A stretch of 64,000 nt of DNA from Sepioteuthis lessoniana (taxonomy: Eukaryota; Mollusca; Cephalopoda; Myopsida; Loliginidae): positions 83,887,813 to 83,951,812 of the forward strand of contig OY757912.1 of the NCBI GenBank assembly GCA_963585895.1, written 5' to 3'. The translations under genes were made by a program, and so were the position numbers. Shown here piece after piece: positions 22,210-35,000 of this stretch. The notes beneath the pieces are model-generated. The model had not been told where the DNA came from. It did no database searches and saw nothing but the letters and a program-made list of their open reading frames with translations. Position 1 is the first letter of the stretch. Each line of letters begins with the position of its first letter.

Positions 22210-23327
22210 AATGAGAAGTCCTCAGCCTCTGGCTTCCATGCAGCTTTTGAGGTCCATCAGTGTGGCCCTTCACTTAACTTTAAAAATTTTCTCTTTGCCT
22301 TTTGATGTTGACTGTGATGAAGTACCATTACAATTGCAGATGAAACTCATTGATCTTCAGTGTTCAGAAGATTTGAAGTCCAAGTTTCTTGCTTACCACA
22401 TGCTTGATTTCTATAAGAACCACACGCTTCCATCTGGATAATTCTTCAACCTTATCACATATACCCAGCTAGTAGTAAGCATATTTGGCACTGTATATCA
22501 TTGTGAATAGGTGTTCTCTAAAATGAAGCATGTCAAGGATATGCCATGTTTGCAACTGCAAATCATCACTTGTCTGATGAGCTCCTTTGGTCAACCTCTT
22601 TATTTAACTCTGATATCATATATTTTGAGAATTACAGACATCAACAGTCTCATTCAGTCCACTTGGCTGGGGCAGTAGAATACACCAACTGTGTCTCTAC
22701 AAAGGGGTAAGACCCCTCCAATGAGTGTCCTGTATATAACACTAAACAATCTCATGACAATGTTCCAGTAATGCTGGAGCTTTGGGGAATGTGAAGTACC
22801 CCATCATAGCCATCACTCCCAGATCCACTCTAACCTGGAGTGGTAACACCTGAGTCAAATAGAACTGTTTGATATTTAAACTGTGTGCAAACAAATAACA
22901 TGATAAATCAAATTGTTAGAAACAAAACTGTTTAATCATTTAACTGAGTGTAAACAAATGGTTAATGTTTAATTGAATTGTTAGTTATACATAGCAATAC
23001 TTGGAATCATATAACTTTGTTGACTAATGCTAAATTGAATTGTTAGAAATAGAATTGTTTGATCATTTAACCATGTGTATCTATAGAATATGTTTATAAA
23101 TCATGTTTAATATATATGTAAAAACAGGATTTGGCATTAAATAACCATTGATGGTTGATGTGCCATAAAATCAAACCAAACAACCTCTTTAATATATTAT
23201 GATTATTACATCATGAATTTAGCTGTATTTTTTTGTTTTTATTTTTTCTGTCCTTTTAACATTGTGGTCTCAAGCATTCCTGAGTTAAGCTTTGTAACTC
23301 TTGGGCTGAAAAGGTTGGGGACCCCTG
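22210..23327 (+). pseudogene. hAT transposase C-terminal remnant with 3' TIR, split by family A
   Basis: 22299-22640 encodes, with stops and shifts, a dimerisation-domain-like region of hAT transposases (DVDCDEVPLQLQMKLIDLQC, LDFYKN, then VSIFGTVYHCE.VFSKMK). Family A interrupts it at 22655. The element resumes at about 23184 and ends with ggttggggacccctg (23313-23327), a hAT-type TIR. The 5' TIR and BED/catalytic regions are missing. Related transposases act by cut and paste with 8-bp duplications. Confidence 0.68.
22655..23183 (+). mobile_element. Family A copy inside the hAT remnant
   Basis: Complete from cagtccacttggctggggc to ccataaaatcaaaccaaac, with the body, three monomer-like units and the hairpin tail (tttggcattaaataacc). 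Target duplication not clear. Confidence 0.82.
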
Positions 23328-23525
23328 TTTTAGATTTTGATTATCTAAAATATATTTTGTGATTATTATTATTATTATCATTATTACTAAAAGATATAAC
23401 AGATTTTCAAATAATTTAAAATTTAATTGCTCCAAGTAACTGGCATTCAGCATCTGTTTTGATGTCAATTTATGTCAACAAATTCTATTATTTAAGAAAA
23501 AGAATTGTATGTATTTACTCAAAAT

Positions 23526-24012
23526 CCTCTGCTATGAGCAGGATGTGACACCAATGGCCTGAGAGACCTGGATTCAATCCGAGGTTGAGTCATACCAAAG
23601 ACTCAAAAAATGGTACTTGATGCCTCCTTGCTTAACACTCAGCACTATAAGGTATGGATCAAGGGTAAAGTGGGTCAATTCTGGGAAAGTAGTAGCACCC
23701 TCCCCAACAACTTGGTGTAGTAGTAATTGAAAAGGGAGCCTTCGAGTTGCCCTTGACTACGGTCGCCAACTTTACTTATTTACTGTTGGATTGAATTCAA
23801 AGTTTTTCTTCTCCTCAACTGTTTGCTTTACGAAGGCTAGAGAAATCAGTCTGTCCTACTATTTATCTATAACTTTGGGGGAATAGTTTGATTCATGCCT
23901 TTCCTAAGGGCATTAGAGTGAAATGAAATGTAAACAGCTTCATCCAGGTTTGAAATTGGGTCTTCAATTTTATTTCCTATGACAATAAATGTTACATTAA
24001 GAATTCCTCCCC
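23526..24012 (-). mobile_element. SINE-B split by SINE-C
   Basis: 3'-end piece at 23526-23551 (cctctgctatgagcaggatg), remainder at 23784-24012 (gttggattgaattcaaag onwards). About 30 nt of the element is missing at the break. Confidence 0.75.
23551..23783 (+). mobile_element. SINE-C inside SINE-B
   Basis: Head-to-tail on plus: box B ggattcaatccgagg, body cttgcttaacactcagcact, tail gactacggtcgccaacttta. The 5' part of the tRNA head is missing. Confidence 0.82.
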
Positions 24013-24069
24013 CTCAGAAAGAAAAAAAAATTGTAAAAATCTGATGAAGCTGTTTTAGTATCATCATTA

Positions 24070-25545
24070 TCATGTCGCGCCGCCAGCGCGGATATCCTTG
24101 ACCCTCTCTCGCCATTTCTCCCTATCATTCATCGCCTCCGGCAGGTCTTCAGGGTTACATCCTGTGTCCTCACATAGTTGCTGTATGTATGTTCGTGCTG
24201 GTCGTCCCACTCTTGCACATCCATATGTGGGGGTCCACAGGATTACATCGCTTTTGAGCTCGTCCTTGCTTCTCCAGCAGTGTCCTGCGTGTCTGGTTTG
24301 TCGAACTTGTATAGTTTTCGTGATGGGGGGCAAGTGTCCGTATAGTTGGAGTCTCGTGGGGTGCTGTCGCCAGAACTTGTTTAATACTGCTCTCAACATT
24401 CTTGTGTAATTTCCGTCCAGCCTCCTCTCCAGCCGCTTCGTAAGCGTCCATGTGGTGCATCCATATAGCAGTATCGACACAACCGCTGCCTGGAAGAAAC
24501 TGCGTTTCATTTTATCAGTTAGGTCCGACTTCCATATGATCGAGAGCCTATCGATAGCTGTCCATGCTTTCGTCAGTCGTGTGTCGATTTCTTTTTCGGT
24601 TGATGAGATGCTACTTCCTAGGTAGGTGAATTTGTCGACTAGTTTCAGAGAGGCTCCGTCTAGTGTGGCAATGTTGCCCGTTTGGTTGTAACACATATAT
24701 TCAGTTTTGTTTGCATTGACATGGAGGCCAATGCCAGCTGCGGCTCGTTCCAGACTATGCAGTAGTGTCTCTGCTTGATTAGGCGTATTCGCTAGTATCG
24801 CCAAGTCATCAGAATAGTCGGCGTCCGTGATTGTTTTTGCGGGGTACCTTTTGCTTCTTCTCTTAGTCAGCTCGAAGCCATTTTCTCTGATTTTGTCGAT
24901 CGAAGTCCTAAGCACATAGTCTAGACAGATGATAAAGAGGTACGGGGCTAGTGTGTCTCCTTGTAGTACTCCTGCAACAATGTCGAAGTATTCCGTGTCT
25001 CCATCAGGTGAACGTACTTTCACTTTGGTGTTTCTGTAGAGAATCATTATCGCTGCTACTGTTTCTTTTGGTAGGCCGTATGCTAGTAGGATTTGCTCCA
25101 TCTTCCCTCTGTGTATGGAACCGAAGGCCTTGGTAAAGTCGACAAATAGTAATGTCGCCTGTAAGTTTTTTGCCCGAACGCCTTCCAGGATTCTACGGAT
25201 GGTCAGTATTTGTGAGGTTGTGGATCTATTTCTCCGGAAGCCATTTTGGTTTTTCCTAAGGATGTTGTCTATTTTGGGTTCTATGTGGTTTCGTAGTAGG
25301 GCATTGTAGATTTTGGCTGCTATGGATGTAAGTGTTATCCCTCGGTAGTTCTTGGCTAGTCCAAGGTCGCGTTTTTTAAGGAATGGAAGGATGCATCCCT
25401 TCGTCCATCTCTCTATCCTATTTTGACTATAGACTGCGTTGCATTGCCGGAGCAGTATATCGTCGAATTGTCTAGTTTTCCACACTTCTGGGGGGATCTC
25501 GTCTAGCTCTGCCGCTTTCCTATTTTTAATTCTTCTGAGAACCAA
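24070..25545 (-). CDS. RTE-clade LINE reverse transcriptase, 5'-truncated
   Basis: An open frame of 491 codons; the same frame reads back to about 25638 without a stop, and ATG at 25545 is simply the first Met. RT motifs in order: NYRGITLTSIAAKIYNALL (about 66-84), motif A FVDFTKAFGS (134-143, catalytic Asp136), motif B GVLQGDTLAP (192-201), motif C YSDD (244-247, where YADD is usual). A C-terminal RTE-type domain runs to DIRAGGAT. The N-terminal apurinic endonuclease is absent, so the copy is truncated at about 25640. Just past the stop (left side) is an atgataatgatgat tail. G in KAFGS (usually D) and S in YSDD are unusual. Many CpGs remain, unlike in the decayed copies. Promoter absent; probably not mobile on its own. 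Confidence 0.9.
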   Translation of the reverse strand: MVLRRIKNRKAAELDEIPPEVWKTRQFDDILLRQCNAVYSQNRIERWTKGCILPFLKKRDLGLAKNYRGITLTSIAAKIYNALLRNHIEPKIDNILRKNQNGFRRNRSTTSQILTIRRILEGVRAKNLQATLLFVDFTKAFGSIHRGKMEQILLAYGLPKETVAAIMILYRNTKVKVRSPDGDTEYFDIVAGVLQGDTLAPYLFIICLDYVLRTSIDKIRENGFELTKRRSKRYPAKTITDADYSDDLAILANTPNQAETLLHSLERAAAGIGLHVNANKTEYMCYNQTGNIATLDGASLKLVDKFTYLGSSISSTEKEIDTRLTKAWTAIDRLSIIWKSDLTDKMKRSFFQAAVVSILLYGCTTWTLTKRLERRLDGNYTRMLRAVLNKFWRQHPTRLQLYGHLPPITKTIQVRQTRHAGHCWRSKDELKSDVILWTPTYGCARVGRPARTYIQQLCEDTGCNPEDLPEAMNDREKWRERVKDIRAGGAT

Positions 25546-25644
25546 GTCGAGTTCTTCTTTGGTGAAAGGACCTAGTTTTACGTCTAATTGCTTGCTAATA
25601 ATTCTGGTGATGAGTTCATCCGTTATTTCCGGTATAACATGTTA

Positions 25645-26267
25645 TAATGTTAAAATATGTTAATTTTGATTCCATGGTTTTCATTTTTCACTCATTTTTC
25701 TTAACCATACATGAGTATCCATGGATATCTGTTCATTCTTATATAATTCTTTTGATAAGAATTGAATATATAGCTTGTATGACAATGCTAAAATTTTTGA
25801 AGTGAAATATATATAGTCAGTATCTTCTTTTCAACTTGAGAAAAGACACATCTTCATCTCTTTTCCATTATACACAAATACATGGTTATGCATTGTGCGA
25901 ATTGATCTCTTGTTGGAATGGTGTATTGATCTTCTTTTTGACTAGCTATTTCCAAAGTAATTTATGGAGTGACAAGTAACACTCTTTGATCGGTAAACAC
26001 ACTTTTTTGATTGGTTGATAAATAACTTTTGGCTTGGTTTAAGAGGGATATTCTTTCTTTCTCTCACTTGGTTGGCAACAAAGTTTTAAAGTCTGTCTGA
26101 AATTTTAAGATTTATTGAGTGATTTTAATATTCAGTGCTTTCTTTGTCTTTGCTGAATTTTTTCCCACAATTGGTTCATTCTTCAGTTTACTTTTGATGA
26201 AATTTTTTGTTAGGTGCAGTGTCTATTATTGGTTAGTTCTACTTAGAATTTTACTAGACAATGGCTA
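25645..26267. other. No recognisable feature
   Basis: AT-rich sequence flanking the RTE 5' truncation point; no repeat or coding pattern that I recognise. Confidence 0.4.
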
Positions 26268-26615
26268 GTGAATATATGCATTGGTTAAGGTGCACAACTG
26301 CCTGGTAGTCATTAGTTCAATCTCTGGATTGCATAATGCAAGAAAAACCATATATTCTGGTTCATTGAAAGAGACAGATATGTGACATGACAATGCTGAA
26401 TTAAGAGGAATTAACTGATGCAAGAAATCCTCAAAAGCATGATGAGTGGAAGAAGAACAAGTGGCTGTTGTTCTTTTTATTCTTCTTCCAGGACTGAATA
26501 AAGGGTTTGGTTCAAAAGTCCTAGAATCTTACTGACTATAGGAGACATTGAAAAAAGCCAGGAGAATACAACAGCCAAAATTTTGTGACTTTAATAACAA
26601 CCAAGATGGGAGCTT
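26268..26615 (+). mobile_element. SINE-E2, near full length
   Basis: A tRNA-like head (box A region cattggttaaggtgcacaac; box B tagttcaatctctgg at about 26308) is followed by an unrelated middle and the shared E/E2 3' domain (aaaaaagccaggagaatac, acagccaaaattttgtgac, acaaccaagatggg). Confidence 0.65.
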
Positions 26616-27132
26616 TAATTGAAATAAATCAGTTAATAATAATGAATATATAATATTGTCCTGGGACATTTTTGCTGTCTCACTGAGTCTTTCTTCATTT
26701 TATTGATTGACTTTTTGTGATTTTATGCCTGTTATTATAAGCCTTTTCAAATGATTAGAGACTTTTAATATTTCCTTGTGTAAAAACTTTATTTACTTCT
26801 GTGGTCTTTTTAACTCTTTGAGTTTTGAGCTTAAATGCTATTTGAGTGTGATCTCCACACCCTGCAAACTGATACTATAGTTGGGGTGTGTGTGTGAAAA
26901 TAAAAGTACCACCTATATAATGAGCTTAAAGGGTTGAAGGTTCTCTTCTGAACTTGGTCACTATAAATGATAAAGAATCATAACTGGTGGATAAAGAATT
27001 GGAATTACAAAGAAACTCTTGGTATTCATTCTGTCATGGTCATTATGTTAATCAAAATTATAGACCAGCCAATGTCTAGTTGACATAACTTATCTTCTTG
27101 GAGTTTTCAAATTATTTGCCATCTGAGTTCTA
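26616..27132. other. No gene recognised
   Basis: Contains a possible short inverted-repeat element at 26808-26939 with weak ends (taactctttgag, cttaaagggttga); otherwise AT-rich. Confidence 0.35.
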
Positions 27133-28032
<900 letters not shown>

Positions 28033-28542
28033 TATCCTTTACTTCTGTTGGAGTGTTAATTTTACCATGTTTTTATTTTTGATTTCTTAGATTTATCATA
28101 GTAAAGTAGGGACTCTGGTATACAACATAGTTCCATCAAGTCAATTAAAAACAAGAAGTGGGTGAACCTATCAAATGATCCATTGACTTTGAATTGGTTG
28201 TATTCTATATTCAAGCACACAGCTAGGCACCACATTTACTTGTATTGGGAGGTGGCCACTTCATTACACTAAGACTTATTGAACTTATACAATCCTTTGT
28301 TCTGCTAAGGATATTTTGTTAAAGTATTGAGACTGGTTTTATAATTCTTTCAAATTGGCTCTGACTTATCTAAACATCATCACACAAACTATTTGGCTGT
28401 GTACACATTATCATGTAAGTTTAAAAGCTGAAGTCTTGGTATTTTTTGATCCTTTATTATGTTATTCTTGCATATCAGTAACTATATGAGTCAGATATTG
28501 ATTTACTTAGTATTTATCCCAGCTTGAAATTACTTTATATTT
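28033..28542. other. No gene recognised
   Basis: AT-rich; 28190-28270 shares acacagctaggcacca and a following ggaggtggccacttcatta with 63790-63840, a short unnamed repeat. Confidence 0.4.
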
Positions 28543-28553
28543 CTGAGAATTGA

Positions 28554-28782
28554 TTAATTTCTTTGGTTTGATAACATATCAACCTTCATAGGTTATTTAA
28601 TGCCAAAACCATCATTGTAGAACAGTAATGATACTATTTAACCCATTGCTTGGGAAATAAGGGGGCTCATATCTTTCCCAGGGGTATTAGTCCGAAAGTG
28701 AATGTAATAGTGCAAGTGGAGTTTGAACTTGCTGACTACGATTTCACAGTTCAGCACATTACCCACTATGTGATGGGGACTC
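28554..28782 (-). mobile_element. SINE-D with 11-bp TSD
   Basis: ctgagaattga occurs at 28543-28553 and 28783-28793. Between lies a full SINE-D in complement: hairpin tail (tatcaaccttcataggttat), body (ggggtattagtccgaaagtg), head (gtttgaacttgctgact, cattacccactatgtgatgg). Confidence 0.88.
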
Positions 28783-28793
28783 CTGAGAATTGA

Positions 28794-29056
28794 GGTTGTT
28801 TTTAATGGCTCATAAAACCAGCAAACTTAAAATTTATAATACTTCAAACAAATGGCCACCTAATTTTGGTCAAGTACTGCTTAGCTTCACTCCTCCCCCC
28901 TCTTCTCTGCTAAAACAGATATACAAAACAAGACAATCCATTTATCACTTATGAGTCTGCAGACAAAATTTTGGCTGGCGAACAGATGAGAATTTTCTTG
29001 GCTCAGAACTCGTTTAACTTCTGAATAATTTTTTTTCTCCTGTAAGTTTTCTCAGG
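28794..29056. other. Left flank of the satellite, no feature
   Basis: Single-copy-looking sequence; no repeat or coding signal. Confidence 0.4.
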
Positions 29057-32000
29057 TTAAATTTTATATGAATCACATAGTATCAAAGATGATTTTAATG
29101 CTAAAGAAATATAGAACCACAAAAAAAATATTCTTCTGTTGCCTCTTAAACATTTTATATAAATCATATAGTATCAAAGAGGATTTTAATGCTAAAGAAA
29201 TATAGAACCACAAAAAAAATATTCTTCTGTTGCCTCTTAAACATTTTATATAAATCATATAGTATCAAAGAGGATTTTAATGCTAAAGAAATATAGAACC
29301 ACAAAAAACATTCTTCTGTTGCCTCTTAAACATTTTATATAAATCATATAGTATCAAAGATGATTTTAATGCTAAAGAAATATAGAACCACAAAGAACAT
29401 TCTTCTGTTGCCTCTTAAACATTTTATATAAATCATATAGTATCAAAGATGATTTTAATGCTAAAGAAATATAGAACCACAAAGAACATTCTTCTGTTGC
29501 CTCTTAAACATTTTATATAAATCATATAGTATCAAAGAGGATTTTAATGCTAAAGAAATATAGAACCACAAAAAACATTCTTCTGTTGCCTCTTAAACAT
29601 TTTATATAAATCATATAGTATCAAAGATGATTTTAATGCTAAAGAAATATAGAACCACAAAAAAAATATTCTTCTGTTGCCTCTTAAACATTTTATATAA
29701 ATCATATAGTATCAAAGATGATTTTAATGCTAAAGAAATATAGAACCACAAAGAACATTCTTCTGTTGCCTCTTAAACATTTTATATAAATCATATAGTA
29801 TCAAAGAGGATTTTAATGCTAAAGAAATATAGAACCACAAAAAACATTCTTCTGTTGCCTCTTAAACATTTTATATAAATCATATAGTATCAAAGAGGAT
29901 TTTAATGCTAAAGAAATATAGAACCACAAAGAACATTCTTCTGTTGCCTCTTAAACATTTTATATAAATCATATAGTATCAAAGATGATTTTAATGCTAA
30001 AGAAATATAGAACCACAAATAACAATCTTCTGTTGCCTCTTAAACATTTTATATAAATCATATAGTATCAAAGATGATTTTAATGCTAAAGAAATATAGA
30101 ACCACAAAGAACATTCTTCTGTTGCCTCTTAAACATTTTATATAAATCATATAGTATCAAAGAGGATTTTAATGCTAAAGAAATATAGAACCACAAAGAA
30201 CATTCTTCTGTTGCCTCTTAAACATTTTATATAAATCATATAGTATCAAAGATGATTTTAATGCTAAAGAAATATAGAACCACAAAGAACATTCTTCTGT
30301 TGCCTCTTAAACATTTTATATAAATCATATAGTATCAAAGAGGATTTTAATGCTAAAGAAATATAGAACCACAAAAAAAATATTCTTCTGTTGCCTCTTA
30401 AACATTTTATATAAATCATATAGTATCAAAGATGATTTTAATGCTAAAGAAATATAGAACCACAAAAAAAATATTCTTCTGTTGCCTCTTAAACATTTTA
30501 TATAAATCATATAGTATCAAAGAGGATTTTAATGCTAAAAAAATATGGAACCACAAAGAACATTCTTCTGTTGCCTCTTAAACATTTTTTATAAATCATA
30601 TAGTATCAAAGAGGATTTTAATGCTAAAGAAATATAGAACCACAAAGAACATTCTTCTGTTGCCTCTTAAACATTTTATATAAATCATATAGTATCAAAG
30701 AGGATTTTAATGCTAAAGAAATATAGAACCACAAAAAAAATATTCTTCTGTTGCCTCTTAAACATTTTATATAAATCATATAGTATCAAAGAGGATTTTA
30801 ATGCTAAAGAAATATAGAACCACAAAGAACATTCTTCTGTTGCCTCTTAAACATTTTATATAAATCATATAGTATCAAAGAGGATTTTAATGCTAAAAAA
30901 ATATGGAACCACAAAGAACATTCTTCTGTTGCCTCTTAAACATTTTTTATAAATCATATAGTATCAAAGAGGATTTTAATGCTAAAGAAATATAGAACCA
31001 CAAAGAACATTCTTCTGTTGCCTCTTAAACATTTTATATAAATCATATAGTATCAAAGAGGATTTTAATGCTAAAGAAATATAGAACCACAAAAAAAATA
31101 TTCTTCTGTTGCCTCTTAAACATTTTATATAAATCATATAGTATCAAAGATGATTTTAATGCTAAAGAAATATAGAACCACAAAGAACATTCTTCTGTTG
31201 CCTCTTAAACATTTTATATAAATCATATAGTATCAAAGAGGATTTTAATGCTAAAAAAATATGGAACCACAAAGAACATTCTTCTGTTGCCTCTTAAACA
31301 TTTTTTATAAATCATATAGTATCAAAGAGGATTTTAATGCTAAAGAAATATAGAACCACAAAGAACATTCTTCTGTTGCCTCTTAAACATTTTATATAAA
31401 TCATATAGTATCAAAGATGATTTTAATGCTAAAGAAATATAGAACCACAAAGAACATTCTTCTGTTGCCTCTTAAACATTTTATATAAATCATATAGTAT
31501 CAAAGAGGATTTTAATGCTAAAAAAATATGGAACCACAAAGAACATTCTTCTGTTGCCTCTTAAACATTTTTTATAAATCATATAGTATCAAAGAGGATT
31601 TTAATGCTAAAGAAATATAGAACCACAAAAAAAATATTCTTCTGTTGCCTCTTAAACATTTTATATAAATCATATAGTATCAAAGATGATTTTAATGCTA
31701 AAGAAATATAGAACCACAAAGAACATTCTTCTGTTGCCTCTTAAACATTTTATATAAATCATATAGTATCAAAGAGGATTTTAATGCTAAAAAAATATGG
31801 AACCACAAAGAACATTCTTCTGTTGCCTCTTAAACATTTTTTATAAATCATATAGTATCAAAGAGGATTTTAATGCTAAAGAAATATAGAACCACAAAGA
31901 ACATTCTTCTGTTGCCTCTTAAACATTTTATATAAATCATATAGTATCAAAGAGGATTTTAATGCTAAAGAAATATAGAACCACAAAAAAAATATTCTTC

Positions 32001-35000
32001 TGTTGCCTCTTAAACATTTTATATAAATCATATAGTATCAAAGAGGATTTTAATGCTAAAGAAATATAGAACCACAAAGAACATTCTTCTGTTGCCTCTT
32101 AAACATTTTATATAAATCATATAGTATCAAAGAGGATTTTAATGCTAAAGAAATATAGAACCACAAAAAAAATATTCTTCTGTTGCCTCTTAAACATTTT
32201 ATATAAATCATATAGTATCAAAGAGGATTTTAATGCTAAAGAAATATAGAACCACAAAGAACATTCTTCTGTTGCCTCTTAAACATTTTATATAAATCAT
32301 ATAGTATCAAAGAGGATTTTAATGCTAAAAAAATATGGAACCACAAAGAACATTCTTCTGTTGCCTCTTAAACATTTTTTATAAATCATATAGTATCAAA
32401 GAGGATTTTAATGCTAAAGAAATATAGAACCACAAAGAACATTCTTCTGTTGCCTCTTAAACATTTTATATAAATCATATAGTATCGAAGAGGATTTTAA
32501 TGCTAAAGAAATATAGAACCACAAAAAAAATATTCTTCTGTTGCCTCTTAAACATTTTATATAAATCATATAGTATCAAAGAGGATTTTAATGCTAAAGA
32601 AATATAGAACCACAAAGAACATTCTTCTGTTGCCTCTTAAACATTTTATATAAATCATATAGTATCAAAGAGGATTTTAATGCTAAAGAAATATAGAACC
32701 ACAAAAAAAATATTCTTCTGTTGCCTCTTAAACATTTTATATAAATCATATAGTATCAAAGAGGATTTTAATGCTAAAGAAATATAGAACCACAAAAAAA
32801 ATATTCTTCTGTTGCCTCTTAAACATTTTATATAAATCATATAGTATCAAAGATGATTTTAATGCTAAAGAAATATAGAACCACAAAAAAATATTCTTCT
32901 GTTGCCTCTTAAACATTTTATATAAATCATATAGTATCAAAGAGGATTTTAATGCTAAAGAAATATAGAACCACAAAAAAAATATTCTTCTGTTGCCTCT
33001 TAAACATTTTATATAAATCATATAGTATCAAAGAGGATTTTAATGCTAAAGAAATATAGAACCACAAAAAAAATATTCTTCTGTTGCCTCTTAAACATTT
33101 TATATAAATCATATAGTATCAAAGAGGATTTTAATGCTAAAGAAATATAGAACCACAAAGAACATTCTTCTGTTGCCTCTTAAACATTTTATATAAATCA
33201 TATAGTATCAAAGAGGATTTTAATGCTAAAGAAATATAGAACCACAAAAAAAATATTCTTCTGTTGCCTCTTAAACATTTTATATAAATCATATAGTATC
33301 AAAGAGGATTTTAATGCTAAAGAAATATAGAACCACAAAAAAAATATTCTTCTGTTGCCTCTTAAACATTTTATATAAATCATATAGTATCAAAGAGGAT
33401 TTTAATGCTAAAGAAATATAGAACCACAAAGAACATTCTTCTGTTGCCTCTTAAACATTTTATATAAATCATATAGTATCAAAGATGATTTTAATGCTAA
33501 AGAAATATAGAACCACAAAGAACATTCTTCTGTTGCCTCTTAAACATTTTATATAAATCATATAGTATCAAAGATGATTTTAATGCTAAAGAAATATAGA
33601 ACCACAAAGAACATTCTTCTGTTGCCTCTTAAACATTTTATATAAATCATATAGTATCAAAGAGGATTTTAATGCTAAAGAAATATAGAACCACAAAAAA
33701 AATATTCTTCTGTTGCCTCTTAAACATTTTATATAAATCATATAGTATCAAAGAGGATTTTAATGCTAAAGAAATATAGAACCACAAAAAAAATATTCTT
33801 CTGTTGCCTCTTAAACATTTTATATAAATCATATAGTATCAAAGAGGATTTTAATGCTAAAGAAATATAGAACCACAAAGAACATTCTTCTGTTGCCTCT
33901 TAAACATTTTATATAAATCATATAGTATCAAAGAGGATTTTAATGCTAAAAAAATATAGAACCACAAAGAACATTCTTCTGTTGCCTCTTAAACATTTTA
34001 TATAAATCATATAGTATCAAAGAGGATTTTAATGCTAAAGAAATATAGAACCACAAAAAAAATATTCTTCTGTTGCCTCTTAAACATTTTATATAAATCA
34101 TATAGTATCAAAGAGGATTTTAATGCTAAAGAAATATAGAACCACAAAAAAATATTCTTCTGTTGCCTCTTAAACATTTTATATAAATCATATAGTATCA
34201 AAGAGGATTTTAATGCTAAAGAAATATAGAACCACAAAAAAAATATTCTTCTGTTGCCTCTTAAACATTTTATATAAATCATATAGTATCAAAGAGGATT
34301 TTAATGCTAAAGAAATATAGAACCACAAAAAAAATATTCTTCTGTTGCCTCTTAAACATTTTATATAAATCATATAGTATCAAAGAGGATTTTAATGCTA
34401 AAAAAATATAGAACCACAAAGAACATTCTTCTGTTGCCTCTTAAACATTTTATATAAATCATATAGTATCAAAGAGGATTTTAATGCTAAAGAAATATAG
34501 AACCACAAAAAAAATATTCTTCTGTTGCCTCTTAAACATTTTATATAAATCATATAGTATCAAAGAGGATTTTAATGCTAAAGAAATATAGAACCACAAA
34601 AAAATATTCTTCTGTTGCCTCTTAAACATTTTATATAAATCATATAGTATCAAAGAGGATTTTAATGCTAAAGAAATATAGAACCACAAAAAAAATATTC
34701 TTCTGTTGCCTCTTAAACATTTTATATAAATCATATAGTATCAAAGAGGATTTTAATGCTAAAGAAATATAGAACCACAAAAAAAATATTCTTCTGTTGC
34801 CTCTTAAACATTTTATATAAATCATATAGTATCAAAGAGGATTTTAATGCTAAAAAAATATAGAACCACAAAGAACATTCTTCTGTTGCCTCTTAAACAT
34901 TTTATATAAATCATATAGTATCAAAGAGGATTTTAATGCTAAAGAAATATAGAACCACAAAAAAATATTCTTCTGTTGCCTCTTAAACATTTTATATAAA

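Noticed and set aside
26808..26939. piggyBac-like MITE
   Set aside because: The ends (taactctttgag, cttaaagggttga) match only loosely and no TTAA duplication is clear.
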